Assembly (NCBI GenBank): GCA_003252455.1
Contig: QKED01000111.1
Coordinates: forward strand, 1-34,457
Length of the DNA: 34,457 nucleotides
From: Gammaproteobacteria bacterium
GTDB lineage: Bacteria > Pseudomonadota > Gammaproteobacteria > Thiohalomonadales > Thiohalomonadaceae
Direction of reading: 5' to 3'
Position numbers and translations under genes: made by a program. Under the pieces are notes generated by a model that was not told where the DNA came from, did not search any database, and worked only from the letters and a program-made list of their open reading frames with translations. This document shows positions 6,991 through 15,194 of this stretch, piece after piece. Position 1 is the stretch's first letter, and each line of letters starts with the position of its first letter.

Positions 6991-7041
6991 GCACATCCGC
7001 GAAATCCGCGTGGCTGTTACGTATGATGGAGATCCCACGTT

Positions 7042-7060
7042 GACCACCCCAGGGGTGGTC
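7042..7060. other. Perfect palindrome before the Cys-rich gene
   Basis: GACCACCCC-A-GGGGTGGTC is a perfect 19-bp palindrome ending 17 bp before the start codon at 7078. It could be an operator or an mRNA hairpin that limits or separates translation of the downstream gene; there is no T-run for a terminator. Confidence 0.4.
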
Positions 7061-7077
7061 CGAGCGAGGCTCCATCC

Positions 7078-7563
7078 ATGTCCAGCATCGAGCAGTGCGA
7101 CCGTTGTCAGGCCTTCTGTTGCGTCGCCCCGTACTATCACCCCGGCATCGGTTTCGCCGAAGAGAAACCCGCCCACCACGCCTGTCGGCACCTCGCCCCG
7201 ACGCATCGCTGTGTGCAATACACCGAGCTGCATGAGCGTGGCTTCCCCGGTTGTCTCGACTACCGTTGCCACGGTGCCGGGCCCGAGGTGAGCGCCGAGG
7301 CGTGGGCCGCAGGGCTAGAGTGGCACCGGCTCGAAGGGCCGCCGCGCGCCGCCCTGCTGGAGCGCTTTCTGGAGCGCCAGACCCTCTACTCCGCCGTGGC
7401 TGAGTTGGGCAGTCTGGCCCCCAAGGCGGGGCTGGAGCGAGAGCTGCAGGCGGCGTTGCGGCGCATCGCCGCCCTGAGTGCCGACGAGCTGGCCCATGAG
7501 GCGCTGACCCTGGCCATGGAGCTGCGCATGCTCTGCTGGCAGGCGCAGGAGGGGGCCGAGTAG
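7078..7563 (+). CDS. Cys-rich putative metal- or cluster-binding protein, 161 aa
   Basis: The N-terminal 65 residues carry eight Cys: C7-x2-C10-x3-C14-C15, C36, C45, C59 and C64, with nearby His residues. This resembles YkgJ-like Zn/Fe cluster domains and the Cys-rich head found on some pentapeptide proteins (CDRCQAFCC, GCLDYRCHGAG). The C-terminal half (about 85-160) is helical with no motif I know. No signal peptide. The gene follows the candidate Fur-type promoter and small ORF, and is followed 9 bp later by the DUF6164 gene, so an operon is likely. A metal-related role is an inference from the cysteines. Confidence 0.8.
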   Translation: MSSIEQCDRCQAFCCVAPYYHPGIGFAEEKPAHHACRHLAPTHRCVQYTELHERGFPGCLDYRCHGAGPEVSAEAWAAGLEWHRLEGPPRAALLERFLERQTLYSAVAELGSLAPKAGLERELQAALRRIAALSADELAHEALTLAMELRMLCWQAQEGAE

Positions 7564-7572
7564 AATCCACCC

Positions 7573-7905
7573 ATGGCAACACTGATCTACCGTCTCGACC
7601 GCGTAGCACAGGAGGAGATCGAGGAGGTGCGCGACCTGCTCGATGCCCACCGAATCGACTACTACGAGACCCCCGGGGGCAACTGGGGGGTCTCCGTCGC
7701 CGGCTTTTGGCTGCGCGACGAGGGGCAGCTCGACGGTGTACAGGCACTGCTCGACGTCTACGGACGCGAACGCGCCGCGCGGGTGCGTGCCGAACCCGTT
7801 CCTGGGATCGGACAGCGCCTGCGTGAGGCACCAGTGGCCACCCTCGCCTATCTCGCCGCGGCGGCGGCGATCCTCTACCTCTCCCTGCTGCCCTTCCTCG
7901 CTTAG
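7573..7905 (+). CDS. DUF6164 family protein, 110 aa
   Basis: The first ~75 residues form a small soluble domain (LDRVAQEEIEEVRDLLDAHRIDYYETPGGNWGVSVAGFW) of the signal-transducing-protein-like DUF6164 type, followed by one C-terminal membrane helix at about 86-107. It should sit in the inner membrane with the domain in the cytoplasm. The start is 9 bp after the stop of the Cys-rich gene. Function unknown. A strong bidirectional terminator follows at 7973-8006. Confidence 0.8.
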   Translation: MATLIYRLDRVAQEEIEEVRDLLDAHRIDYYETPGGNWGVSVAGFWLRDEGQLDGVQALLDVYGRERAARVRAEPVPGIGQRLREAPVATLAYLAAAAAILYLSLLPFLA

Positions 7906-7972
7906 CCAGGCCCCTGGACGAGGGGTGTAGCGCGGTGCCGGGTGGGTGCTCGATTCACCCCCCGTAAATGGA

Positions 7973-8006
7973 AAGGGCCCACACCCCGCCCGGGGTGTGG
8001 GCCCTT
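7973..8006. terminator. Bidirectional hairpin terminator
   Basis: A perfect 15-bp stem (AAGGGCCCACACCCC and its complement) closes a GCCC loop between two convergent genes (ending 7905 on plus, 8033 on minus). The minus-strand copy is followed by TTTCC, a short T-run, and serves the tusE-like gene best. Confidence 0.85.
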
Positions 8007-8032
8007 CGACCAGCCGCCTGGGGCGGTGGGGG

Positions 8033-8365
8033 TCAGCTGCAGCCCTTGGGGCGCGGCAGCCCGGCGATCTTGTTGGCGGACTTGATCAGCCCGTAGGGGA
8101 ACAGGGCGTAGATGTACTTGCTGTCGCTGCGGTCGTCGCCGAAGCGGTCTTTCATCAGCTTGGAGAACTTGCGCGGCTCGGCCACGGTACCGTGCTCCTG
8201 GAAGTACTCGCGGGCCAGGTTGATCACATCCCAATGCTCGTCGGTCAGCTCCACCTTCTCGTTGGCGGCGATCCCGTGTGCCACGGCCTCGCTCCACTCG
8301 CTCAGGTCCTCAAGCCAGCCGGCCTCGCTCAGTTTGATGATCTTGCCGTCGATATTCAGTTCCAT
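8033..8365 (-). CDS. tusE: TusE/DsrC-family sulfur relay protein (single C-terminal Cys)
   Basis: A 110-aa cytoplasmic protein of the DsrC/TusE family: MELNIDGKII at the start, LTDEHWDVINLAREYF in the middle, and the flexible C-terminal arm PRPKGCS with Cys109 next to last. DsrC proper has a second Cys eleven residues earlier; here that position is Asn98, so the protein can carry a persulfide on Cys109 but cannot form the intramolecular disulfide or trisulfide of true DsrC. It is therefore more like TusE (tRNA thiolation relay) or one of the DsrC-like paralogues found in sulfur oxidisers. It is a single gene with its own promoter and terminator. ATG 8365 follows CGGAG. Confidence 0.9.
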   Translation of the reverse strand: MELNIDGKIIKLSEAGWLEDLSEWSEAVAHGIAANEKVELTDEHWDVINLAREYFQEHGTVAEPRKFSKLMKDRFGDDRSDSKYIYALFPYGLIKSANKIAGLPRPKGCS

Positions 8366-8440
8366 GGGAAAACTCCGCTCACACAAAAAATGGTTGGTAT
8401 CCGACCGTCTAGGCGGCCGCTGTCGGTGAAAGTGGGGGCG

Positions 8441-8470
8441 ACTATAGCTATAACCAAGGGAAATAGTCAA
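8441..8470 (-). promoter_or_regulatory. Sigma-70-type promoter of the tusE-like gene
   Basis: On the minus strand TTGACT (8465-8470) and TATAGT (8441-8446) are separated by 18 bp, about 75 bp before the tusE-like start. The remaining sequence up to 8698, before the GGDEF/EAL gene, shows nothing else that I can support. Confidence 0.65.
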
Positions 8471-8698
8471 GATATGCGCGCCCCTCAAGCGGCCATTTCT
8501 ACGCCTAACGGGCCCCCATGCCAAGCTTAGTGCACAAAATAGCGCCGCCTGTGTGGCATCGCAGCGCCCCTCCCAACGGCACATCCGGGGGGCTCTGTGG
8601 CCTGGTTTGCCCCGTCGCAGGTGATAGACTCAAGGGGGGCTGAAACAACCACATAACATTTCGCCATCCCCCTGGCAGACCACAGACACGAGACCCCG

Positions 8699-11065
8699 GT
8701 GAGTAGACACGACCCCGTCACCCGCCCCGCCAAGTTCGCGCCGAGCCGGACCACCTTGGTGCTCGGTCTCGGCTTCGCCCTGGTATTGGCCATGCTCTCC
8801 GGGGTGGTGGCCATCGGCGTGCTGCAGCTGGCGCAGGCGAGTCGCAGCCTGGATGCGGTGGTCAACCAACACAACCATAAGCTGGCGCTCTCTCAGCAGC
8901 TGTTTCGCTACGCCCGCGAGCGGGTGCAGGTGCTGCAGCGCATGTTCATCATCGACGACCCCTTCGAGCGCGACACCCTGGCGCGTGACCTCGACGCCCT
9001 CGCCGCGCAGTTCGTCGCCACCCGTGAGGCGCTGCGTGCCAACCCCACCCTGCCGCTCAATGCGCGCGAGGAGCAGCTGCTCGGTGGCCTGAGTGGTTTC
9101 GCCCTGCGCGCGGTCAAGGCGCAGCGGCGGGTCAGCGACCTGATCCTCGACGGCGAGGTGGAGGCGGCGCGCGAGGTGATGATCCGCGAGGTCTTTCCGG
9201 CCCAGACCGACGTGCTGGCGGTGCTCGAAGAGCTGGGCGGGCTGCAGCGCCAGGCCTCGCGCGCGGCACTCGACGAGAGCCAGCGCCAGCAGAGGGTGGC
9301 GCGTCTGGCGATCCTCTCCCTCGGCGTCGGTGCGGTGCTCTTCGGCCTGCTCATCGCCGCCCTCAGCGTGCGTCGCACCCTGCGCACCGAGGCGGCGCTG
9401 GCCTACGAGCGCGAACGCGCCCTGGTGAGCCTGCACGCCCTCGCCGACGGGGTGATCACGACTACCGGCGATGGGCGCATCGACTACCTCAACCCCCTGG
9501 CCCAGCGCCTCACCGGTTGGAACCCGAGCGACGCCCGTGGCCGCCCGCTGCTGGAGGTGCTGCGCCTGGTGGACGAGGAGCGACGGCAGCCGGTGGCGCA
9601 CAACCTCAGCGAGCTACTGGCGGCCAACCCCGAGCAGCGCGACCTGGTCGACCGTCGCCTGCTGCAGCGGCGCGACGGTCAGGAGCTGCACGTGGAGCAC
9701 AGCGTGGCGCGCATCGGCCTGGGGGGGGAGAGCTTCGGTGGCGTGGTGGTGGTGTTGCGCGACGTCTCCGAGATGGTCGCCTTGGCGCGCAAGCTGAGCC
9801 ACCAGGTGCGCCACGACCCGCTCACCGGGCTGCTCAACCGGCGTGAATTCGAGCATCAGCTGGAGCGTGCGCTCGACGGTGCGCGCCAGCACGACAAACA
9901 CCATATGCTGCTCTACCTCGACCTGGACCGCTTCAAGGTGGTCAACGATACCTGCGGTCACGCCGCCGGTGACGAGTTGCTGCGCCAGGTGAGCAGCCTG
10001 CTGCGCGCCCAGGTGCGCGACAGCGACCGCGTGGCACGCCTCGGTGGCGACGAGTTCGGCGTGCTGCTCGAAAGCTGCCCCGAGGGGCGTGCCATGGCCA
10101 TCGCCGAGGCGATGCGCGGTGCCCTGGAGCAGCTGGTGTTCACCTGGGAGGGGCACCGCTTCACCATCGGCACCAGTATCGGCCTGGCCCCTATCGACGC
10201 CCGCTCCGGCGACCTCGGTGACCTCATCGCCAGCGCCGATGCCGCCTGCTACATGGCCAAGAACGCCGGGCGCAACCGCCTGCACCTGCATGCGGCGGGC
10301 GACCCCGGGCGTGGCGACGGCGGTCTGCTTATCGGCCTGGTGCGCGAGGCGCTGCGCGGGGAGGGGTTCCAACTCCACTGTCAGCGGGTCAAGCCGCTGC
10401 AGGCGGATGCCTTTCATCCGCCCATGTGCGAGGTGCTGCTGCGCCTCTCCGACAACCACGGTCGCGAGCTGCTGCCCATGGCCTTTATCCCTACCGTGGA
10501 GCGCTACGGCCTGATGCCGGAGGTCGACCTGTGGGTGCTGGAGCGCATGCTCTACGAGCTCAATCGCATGGAGCACTGGTCCCAGGGCACCCTGGTGGCG
10601 CTCAACCTCGCCGGCCAGTCCCTCGCCGCCCTCGACTTTCTACCGCGCCTGCGCAACCTGTTGGTGCGTTACCCACGCGAGAGCGCGCGTCTCTGCTTCG
10701 AGATCAACGAATCCTGCGCGCTCACCTACTCCAGTCAGCTCCAGGTGCTCTGCGATGCCCTGCACAACCTCGGTGCGCGGGTCGCCTTCGACGACTTCGG
10801 CCACGGCCTACAGAGCTTTGACCTGTTGCAGCGCATGGGCATCGACTTCGTCAAACTCGACCCCAGTCTCACCCGCCACCTGCTCGACACCCCCATGCAC
10901 CAGGCGCGCGTGCACATGGTGGTGGAGTTGTGTCACCAGCTCGATATCTGCTGTGTGGCCAAATATGTGGAAGACCCCGCCAGCGAAGGGCTGCTCACCG
11001 AGCTGGGGGTCGACTATGTGCAGGGCTATCTGGTCGACCGCCCGCAGCCGCTACACTTTCGCTGA
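8699..11065 (+). CDS. Membrane GGDEF/EAL c-di-GMP protein with altered EAL site
   Basis: A 788-aa inner-membrane signalling protein. Two membrane helices (about 19-44 and 203-224) enclose a helical periplasmic sensor, followed by a PAS domain (about 244-360), a GGDEF domain and an EAL domain. The diguanylate cyclase site is intact (GGDEF at 449-453) with an RxxD product-inhibition site (R440-D443) five residues before it, so it should make c-di-GMP. In the EAL domain E578 (as EVL), N636, E668, D698, D699, K719 and Q775 match the catalytic set of RocR with identical spacing, but the position equal to RocR E352, the proposed general base, is Lys755 (AKYVE). Phosphodiesterase activity is probably lost. 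The start is GTG 8699. Confidence 0.93.
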   Translation: MSRHDPVTRPAKFAPSRTTLVLGLGFALVLAMLSGVVAIGVLQLAQASRSLDAVVNQHNHKLALSQQLFRYARERVQVLQRMFIIDDPFERDTLARDLDALAAQFVATREALRANPTLPLNAREEQLLGGLSGFALRAVKAQRRVSDLILDGEVEAAREVMIREVFPAQTDVLAVLEELGGLQRQASRAALDESQRQQRVARLAILSLGVGAVLFGLLIAALSVRRTLRTEAALAYERERALVSLHALADGVITTTGDGRIDYLNPLAQRLTGWNPSDARGRPLLEVLRLVDEERRQPVAHNLSELLAANPEQRDLVDRRLLQRRDGQELHVEHSVARIGLGGESFGGVVVVLRDVSEMVALARKLSHQVRHDPLTGLLNRREFEHQLERALDGARQHDKHHMLLYLDLDRFKVVNDTCGHAAGDELLRQVSSLLRAQVRDSDRVARLGGDEFGVLLESCPEGRAMAIAEAMRGALEQLVFTWEGHRFTIGTSIGLAPIDARSGDLGDLIASADAACYMAKNAGRNRLHLHAAGDPGRGDGGLLIGLVREALRGEGFQLHCQRVKPLQADAFHPPMCEVLLRLSDNHGRELLPMAFIPTVERYGLMPEVDLWVLERMLYELNRMEHWSQGTLVALNLAGQSLAALDFLPRLRNLLVRYPRESARLCFEINESCALTYSSQLQVLCDALHNLGARVAFDDFGHGLQSFDLLQRMGIDFVKLDPSLTRHLLDTPMHQARVHMVVELCHQLDICCVAKYVEDPASEGLLTELGVDYVQGYLVDRPQPLHFR

Positions 11066-11103
11066 CCCCTTCGCCCTTACCACCCTTGTCGGGAGCCCCA
11101 CCC

Positions 11104-12774
11104 ATGCGTCGTCTGCTACTCCTCCTCGCCCTCTCGCTGTGCGCCCTCGGCGCCCAGGCCGGTCGTCAGCCACCGGCCATCGCCGTGGCCAGCGCCCACC
11201 CCATGGCCACCCAGGCGGGCATCGAGATCCTGGAGGCGGGTGGCAACGCCTTCGATGCCGCCGTGGCCGTCTCTGCCGTGCTGGCGGTGGTCGAGCCCTA
11301 CAGCTCCGGCCTGGGTGGTGGTGGCTTCTGGCTGCTGCACGAGGCGCGCTGCGGGCGCGACATCATGCTCGACGGGCGTGAGCGGGCGCCCCTTGCCGCT
11401 ACCCGCGACATGTACCTCGATGCTGACGGTGAGGTGCGCGACGGGGCCTCGATGGACGGCCCGCTGGCGGCGGGCATCCCCGGCCAGCCCGCCGCCCTGG
11501 TGCACATCGCCGAGGATTACGGGCGCCTGCCCCTGAGCGAGACCCTGGCCCCGGCGATTGCCGCCGCGCGCACGGGCTTCGTGGTCACCCCGCACTACCG
11601 CGAGATGGCCGCGTGGCGCCGCGACGCCCTACGCGCCTCGCCCGCCGCTGCCGCCACCTTCCTGCTCGACGGCGAGGTGCCGCCCCTCGGCCACACCATC
11701 CGCCAGCCCGAACTGGCCGCGACCCTGCAGCGCCTCGCCGACGCGGGGCGCGACGGCTTCTACACCGGCGAGGTGGCCGAGGCGCTGGTGGCCGGGGTGC
11801 GCGCGGGCGGCGGCATCTGGAGCCTCGGCGACCTGAGTCAGTACCAGGCCGTCGAGCGCGAGCCGGTGCGCGGGCGCTTCGGTGACTTCGAGCTGGTGAG
11901 TGCCGCACCCCCCTCGTCGGGGGGCGTGGCCCTGGCACAGATGCTCGGCCTGCTCGATACCGACACCTTCCGCAAGGCGCAAGGGGCCGAGCGGGTGCAT
12001 TGGCTCACCGAGGCGATGCGTCGCGCCTACCGCGACCGCGCCGAGTTCCTCGGCGACCCCGACTTCGTCGCGGTGCCGGTCTACGAGCTGACCCACGCCG
12101 ACTACCTTCAGGGGCTGCGTAGCACCATCGACCCGACCAAGGCGACGCCGAGCAGCGCCCTCGCCCCGGCTACCCCGCCGCCGCAGGGTAATCACACCAC
12201 GCACTTCTCCATCCTCGATGGTGAGGGCAACTTCGTCGCCGCCACCCTGAGCATCAACTACCCCTTTGGCGCCGGGTGGGTGGTGCCCGGCACCGGTATC
12301 CTGCTCAACGACGAGATGGACGACTTCTCCGCCAAGCCCGGTGTGCCCAACGCCTACGGCCTGGTGGGGGCCGAGGCCAACGCCATCGCCCCCGGCAAAC
12401 GCATGCTCTCCAGCATGTCGCCGACCTTCGTCTACGGCCCCGACGGGGTGGCGATCCTCGGCACGCCGGGCGGCAGCCGCATCATCACCATGGTGCTGCA
12501 GGGGGTGCTGGCCTACGCCGAGGGGGCGCCGGTGGAGGCGTGGGTGAGTCGCCCGCGCCTGCACCACCAGTATCTCCCCGACACCCTCTTCTACGAGCCG
12601 GGGGCCCTCGACGCCGCGACCCGTGAGCGCCTCGGTGCCATGGGCCACACCCTCAAGGAGGGTGCGCCGTGGGGCAACATGCAGGCCATCGCCTGGGACT
12701 GGGAGCGCCCGGCGGTGAGCGCCGCCAGCGACCCCCGCGTGGAGGGGGCGGCGCTGGTGGTGCCACGAGATTGA
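11104..12774 (+). CDS. ggt: Gamma-glutamyltransferase
   Basis: A 556-aa secreted proenzyme that cleaves or transfers the gamma-glutamyl group of glutathione and related compounds in the periplasm. A signal peptide (MRRLLLLLALSLCALGAQA) is followed by the family opening IAVASAHPMATQAGIEILEAGGNAFDAA and GLGGGGFW. Self-cleavage should occur before Thr365 in GNHTTHFSI, leaving the N-terminal nucleophile of the small subunit. MLSSMSPTFVY and ILGTPGGSRI form the rest of the active site. The length is typical. ATG 11104 follows GGGAG and lies 38 bp after the GGDEF/EAL gene; the frame open upstream is a shadow. Confidence 0.95.
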   Translation: MRRLLLLLALSLCALGAQAGRQPPAIAVASAHPMATQAGIEILEAGGNAFDAAVAVSAVLAVVEPYSSGLGGGGFWLLHEARCGRDIMLDGRERAPLAATRDMYLDADGEVRDGASMDGPLAAGIPGQPAALVHIAEDYGRLPLSETLAPAIAAARTGFVVTPHYREMAAWRRDALRASPAAAATFLLDGEVPPLGHTIRQPELAATLQRLADAGRDGFYTGEVAEALVAGVRAGGGIWSLGDLSQYQAVEREPVRGRFGDFELVSAAPPSSGGVALAQMLGLLDTDTFRKAQGAERVHWLTEAMRRAYRDRAEFLGDPDFVAVPVYELTHADYLQGLRSTIDPTKATPSSALAPATPPPQGNHTTHFSILDGEGNFVAATLSINYPFGAGWVVPGTGILLNDEMDDFSAKPGVPNAYGLVGAEANAIAPGKRMLSSMSPTFVYGPDGVAILGTPGGSRIITMVLQGVLAYAEGAPVEAWVSRPRLHHQYLPDTLFYEPGALDAATRERLGAMGHTLKEGAPWGNMQAIAWDWERPAVSAASDPRVEGAALVVPRD

Positions 12775-12806
12775 ACGTGCGATGAAGAAAATGCGGGTGA
12801 GTTAGC

Positions 12807-12838
12807 AGTATGTGTGGGAAAATATCCCACACAATACT
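12807..12838. terminator. Hairpin after ggt (terminator or operator)
   Basis: TGTGTGGGA-AAATA-TCCCACACA is a perfect 9-bp stem, extended by AGTA(T)/ATACT arms with one bulge. It lies between ggt and the first PEP-CTERM gene. Without a clear T-run it could be a terminator, a transcript stabiliser or a regulator site for the protease gene. Confidence 0.55.
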
Positions 12839-12910
12839 CGTGCATCACGACCTAGGTGGTCGACGCCTCCGACGGGGCGCGCCCACCCCTGGATCCGCTG
12901 GAGGATCGCC

Positions 12911-13756
12911 ATGTTCTTGCGTCGACCACATGCCCTCTTGGTACTCGCCCTCGCCCCCCTGCCGGGTCAGGCCGCCTTCAACATCGAACTGGTCGATGGT
13001 GGTGGCCTCACCTCCGAGCTGTGGGCCCAGTTCACCCTCGCCGCCACCACCTGGGAGGGGTACATCACCGACTACGCCTGGGACTACGCCACCTACAGCG
13101 GCTATCTCAGCGGCTGGGACGGTAACCTCACCATCATCGCCTCGGCCATCAGCATCGACGGCGTCGGCGGCATCCTCGGCCAGGCGGGCCCCGACGGGGG
13201 GTACGACCTGACCAGTGTCGGCGGTTACGGCTTCGCCACCTCCGGCATCATGCAGTTCGACGTGGACGACCTGGACTACATGCTCAGCACCGGCACCCTG
13301 TCGATGGTGATCCTGCACGAGATGGCCCACGTCATCGGCTTCGGCACCCTGTGGGAGATGAACGGCCTCTACGATGCCACCAACGCGCCGGGGGAGTATG
13401 TGGGGGCCAATGCCATCGCCGCCTACAACGCCGAGTTCGGCTACAGCGCCGCCTATGTGCCGGTGGAGCTGGAGGGCGGCACCGGCACCGCCGGGGGCCA
13501 CTGGGACGAGAATTACGGTGGCGCCAACCCTGGTAGCACCGACTTCGGCTACGCCCTGATGAGTGGATGGGCCAACCCCGGCTCCTATATCACCGATACC
13601 ACCCTGGGCCAGTTCGAAGACCTGGGCTATACCGTCAACTACGCCTACGACCCCTACGCCGTGGTGCCCGAGCCTGACGCCCCCCTGGCCCCGCTGCTGG
13701 TGGCCGGTGCCGCCGTGGCCCTCTCCCGCCGGCGGCGTAGGCACGCTAGCCGGTAG
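12911..13756 (+). CDS. PEP-CTERM zinc metalloprotease, copy 1
   Basis: A 281-aa exported protein. A signal peptide (about 1-21, ending GQAA) precedes a leishmanolysin-like zinc protease core: H136-EMAH-VIGFGTLW gives two zinc His and the catalytic Glu, a later GGHWDEN may give the third His, and LMSGW resembles a Met-turn. The C-terminus has a PEP-CTERM sorting tail: VVPEPDAPLAPLL, a hydrophobic stretch and an Arg cluster (RRRRR), which implies processing by an exosortase and delivery to the cell surface or exopolysaccharide. No exosortase is in the window. ATG 12911 follows GGAGGA. A close paralogue follows 312 bp later; their 3' ends are nearly identical. Confidence 0.92.
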   Translation: MFLRRPHALLVLALAPLPGQAAFNIELVDGGGLTSELWAQFTLAATTWEGYITDYAWDYATYSGYLSGWDGNLTIIASAISIDGVGGILGQAGPDGGYDLTSVGGYGFATSGIMQFDVDDLDYMLSTGTLSMVILHEMAHVIGFGTLWEMNGLYDATNAPGEYVGANAIAAYNAEFGYSAAYVPVELEGGTGTAGGHWDENYGGANPGSTDFGYALMSGWANPGSYITDTTLGQFEDLGYTVNYAYDPYAVVPEPDAPLAPLLVAGAAVALSRRRRRHASR

Positions 13757-14068
13757 CGCTCGTAGCTACCCCATCTCGCCCGCCTCTCGCCGCGACATGG
13801 GGCTGACCTCATCTCCTGCGCAGGGCGCGGTGCGGCTCGGGGGCCGCCCGTAGCTTTCCCACTTAGCCGACAGCCTCTTCTAAGCGCCACATGCGCGGTG
13901 GTGACGGGGTATCAGTGCTGCGTCGGGTGGCTAGTTGGGCGTTGGAAACTGCGGTACAGTAGAACTACCTATGCAAGGAGTTACCGCATAGGAACATCGC
14001 ACGGAGGAGGATGTAAGCGCCCCTCTGTGCGCTTCCCCCTTATGTGATTGACCTTACAGGATGTGATT
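13757..14068. other. 312-bp gap between the two PEP-CTERM proteases
   Basis: There is no gene here. Small inverted repeats are visible: CTATGC/GCATAG around 13969-13991, and AAGCGC-CCCTCTGT-GCGCTT just before the second gene. A GGAGGAGG run at about 14003 is followed directly by ATG TAA, so it does not open a frame. I looked for a sigma-54 promoter, which controls some PEP-CTERM loci, and found none with correct spacing. Confidence 0.4.
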
Positions 14069-14908
14069 ATGCGATTTCGTCTTTCCGTCGCCGCGCTCCT
14101 TTTCACCCCTCTCTCGACCCAGGCCGCGTTCAATATCGAACTGATCGACGGCGGTGGGCTCAGCACCGAACAGTGGGCCCAGTTCACCTTGGCCGAGGCC
14201 ACCTGGGAGGGCTTCCTCACCGGTTATAGCTACGACTACAGCAGCTATGTTTCCGATTGGAACCTGCAGATCACCGCCACCGGTTCCACGATCGATGGTT
14301 CCGGGGGTGTGCTGGGTAGCGCGGGCCCCTCCACGGTCTACAACTTCACCAGCTATGGTGGCTATATGTACACCACCACCGGCACGATGAACTTCGACAC
14401 CGCCGACCTCGACACCATGCTCGCCAACGAGACCCTCGGCATGGTGATCCTGCACGAGATGGCCCACGTCATCGGCTTCGGCACCCTCTGGTCTTACAAC
14501 GGCCTCTATGATGAGACCAACTCCCCCGGTGAGTATCTGGGGGCCAACGCGTTGGCCCAGTACAATGCCGAATTCGGTTACTCCGCCAGCTTCGTACCGG
14601 TCGAGCTGGGCGGTGACGTCGGTACCGCCCATGCCCACTGGGATGAGAACGATGGTGGCGTGAACCCGGCCACCAGCGACTTCGGCTACGCCCTGATGAG
14701 TGGATGGGCCAACCCCGGCTCCTACATCACCAATACCACCCTGGGTCAGTTCGAAGACCTGGGCTATACCGTCAACTACGCCTACGACCCCTACGCCGTG
14801 GTGCCCGAGCCCGACTCGCCGCTGGTGCCGCTGTTAGCGGCGATCGCCGCCGTGGGCGTGGCGCGTCGTCGTCGTGCCACCCGTCGGGCCCTCGTTTCCC
14901 TAAATTAG
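14069..14908 (+). CDS. PEP-CTERM zinc metalloprotease, copy 2
   Basis: A 279-aa paralogue of the preceding gene with the same architecture: signal peptide (about 1-19, ending TQAA), H129-EMAH-VIGFGTLW zinc site, AHAHWDEN as the likely third-ligand region, LMSGWANPG, and the PEP-CTERM tail VVPEPDSPLVPLLAAIAAVGVARRRR. The N-terminal half has diverged (YSYDYSSYVSDW against a longer stretch in copy 1), while the last part before the PEP tail is almost unchanged. I chose ATG 14069 because it directly precedes the signal peptide and has CAGGA upstream; an upstream TTG is also in frame. The pair probably arose by tandem duplication. The 286 bp after it hold nothing I can support. Confidence 0.92.
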   Translation: MRFRLSVAALLFTPLSTQAAFNIELIDGGGLSTEQWAQFTLAEATWEGFLTGYSYDYSSYVSDWNLQITATGSTIDGSGGVLGSAGPSTVYNFTSYGGYMYTTTGTMNFDTADLDTMLANETLGMVILHEMAHVIGFGTLWSYNGLYDETNSPGEYLGANALAQYNAEFGYSASFVPVELGGDVGTAHAHWDENDGGVNPATSDFGYALMSGWANPGSYITNTTLGQFEDLGYTVNYAYDPYAVVPEPDSPLVPLLAAIAAVGVARRRRATRRALVSLN

Positions 14909-15194
14909 GGTCCTTGCGCGGGTACGCGGGGGCGCATGGAGAGCTTGCCTCGTACCCACCCTGTGCCCTCTACCTCGCCGCGTGCATCTGCCGCGGTATC
15001 GCCCTCGCTGGTGTTTAACGGCTGCATGGGCCGCTCCCGGACACCTCCTCCATTTGGCCGTGGTCACCGGCCCCTGCCTGAGGCCGATACCGCCCGGCGG
15101 TTGCTGAGGCGTCGCCGAGCGCGGTGCAAAGGGCTGTACTCCTGCGCCACGGATGTCGCAAAGTAGGGGGGCGATCCGGCGTCGAGGGGGGCAT

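Noticed and set aside
13757..14068. Sigma-54 promoter before the second PEP-CTERM gene
   Set aside because: A TTGGGCG...TGC stretch near 13933 has the wrong spacing between its GG and GC elements.
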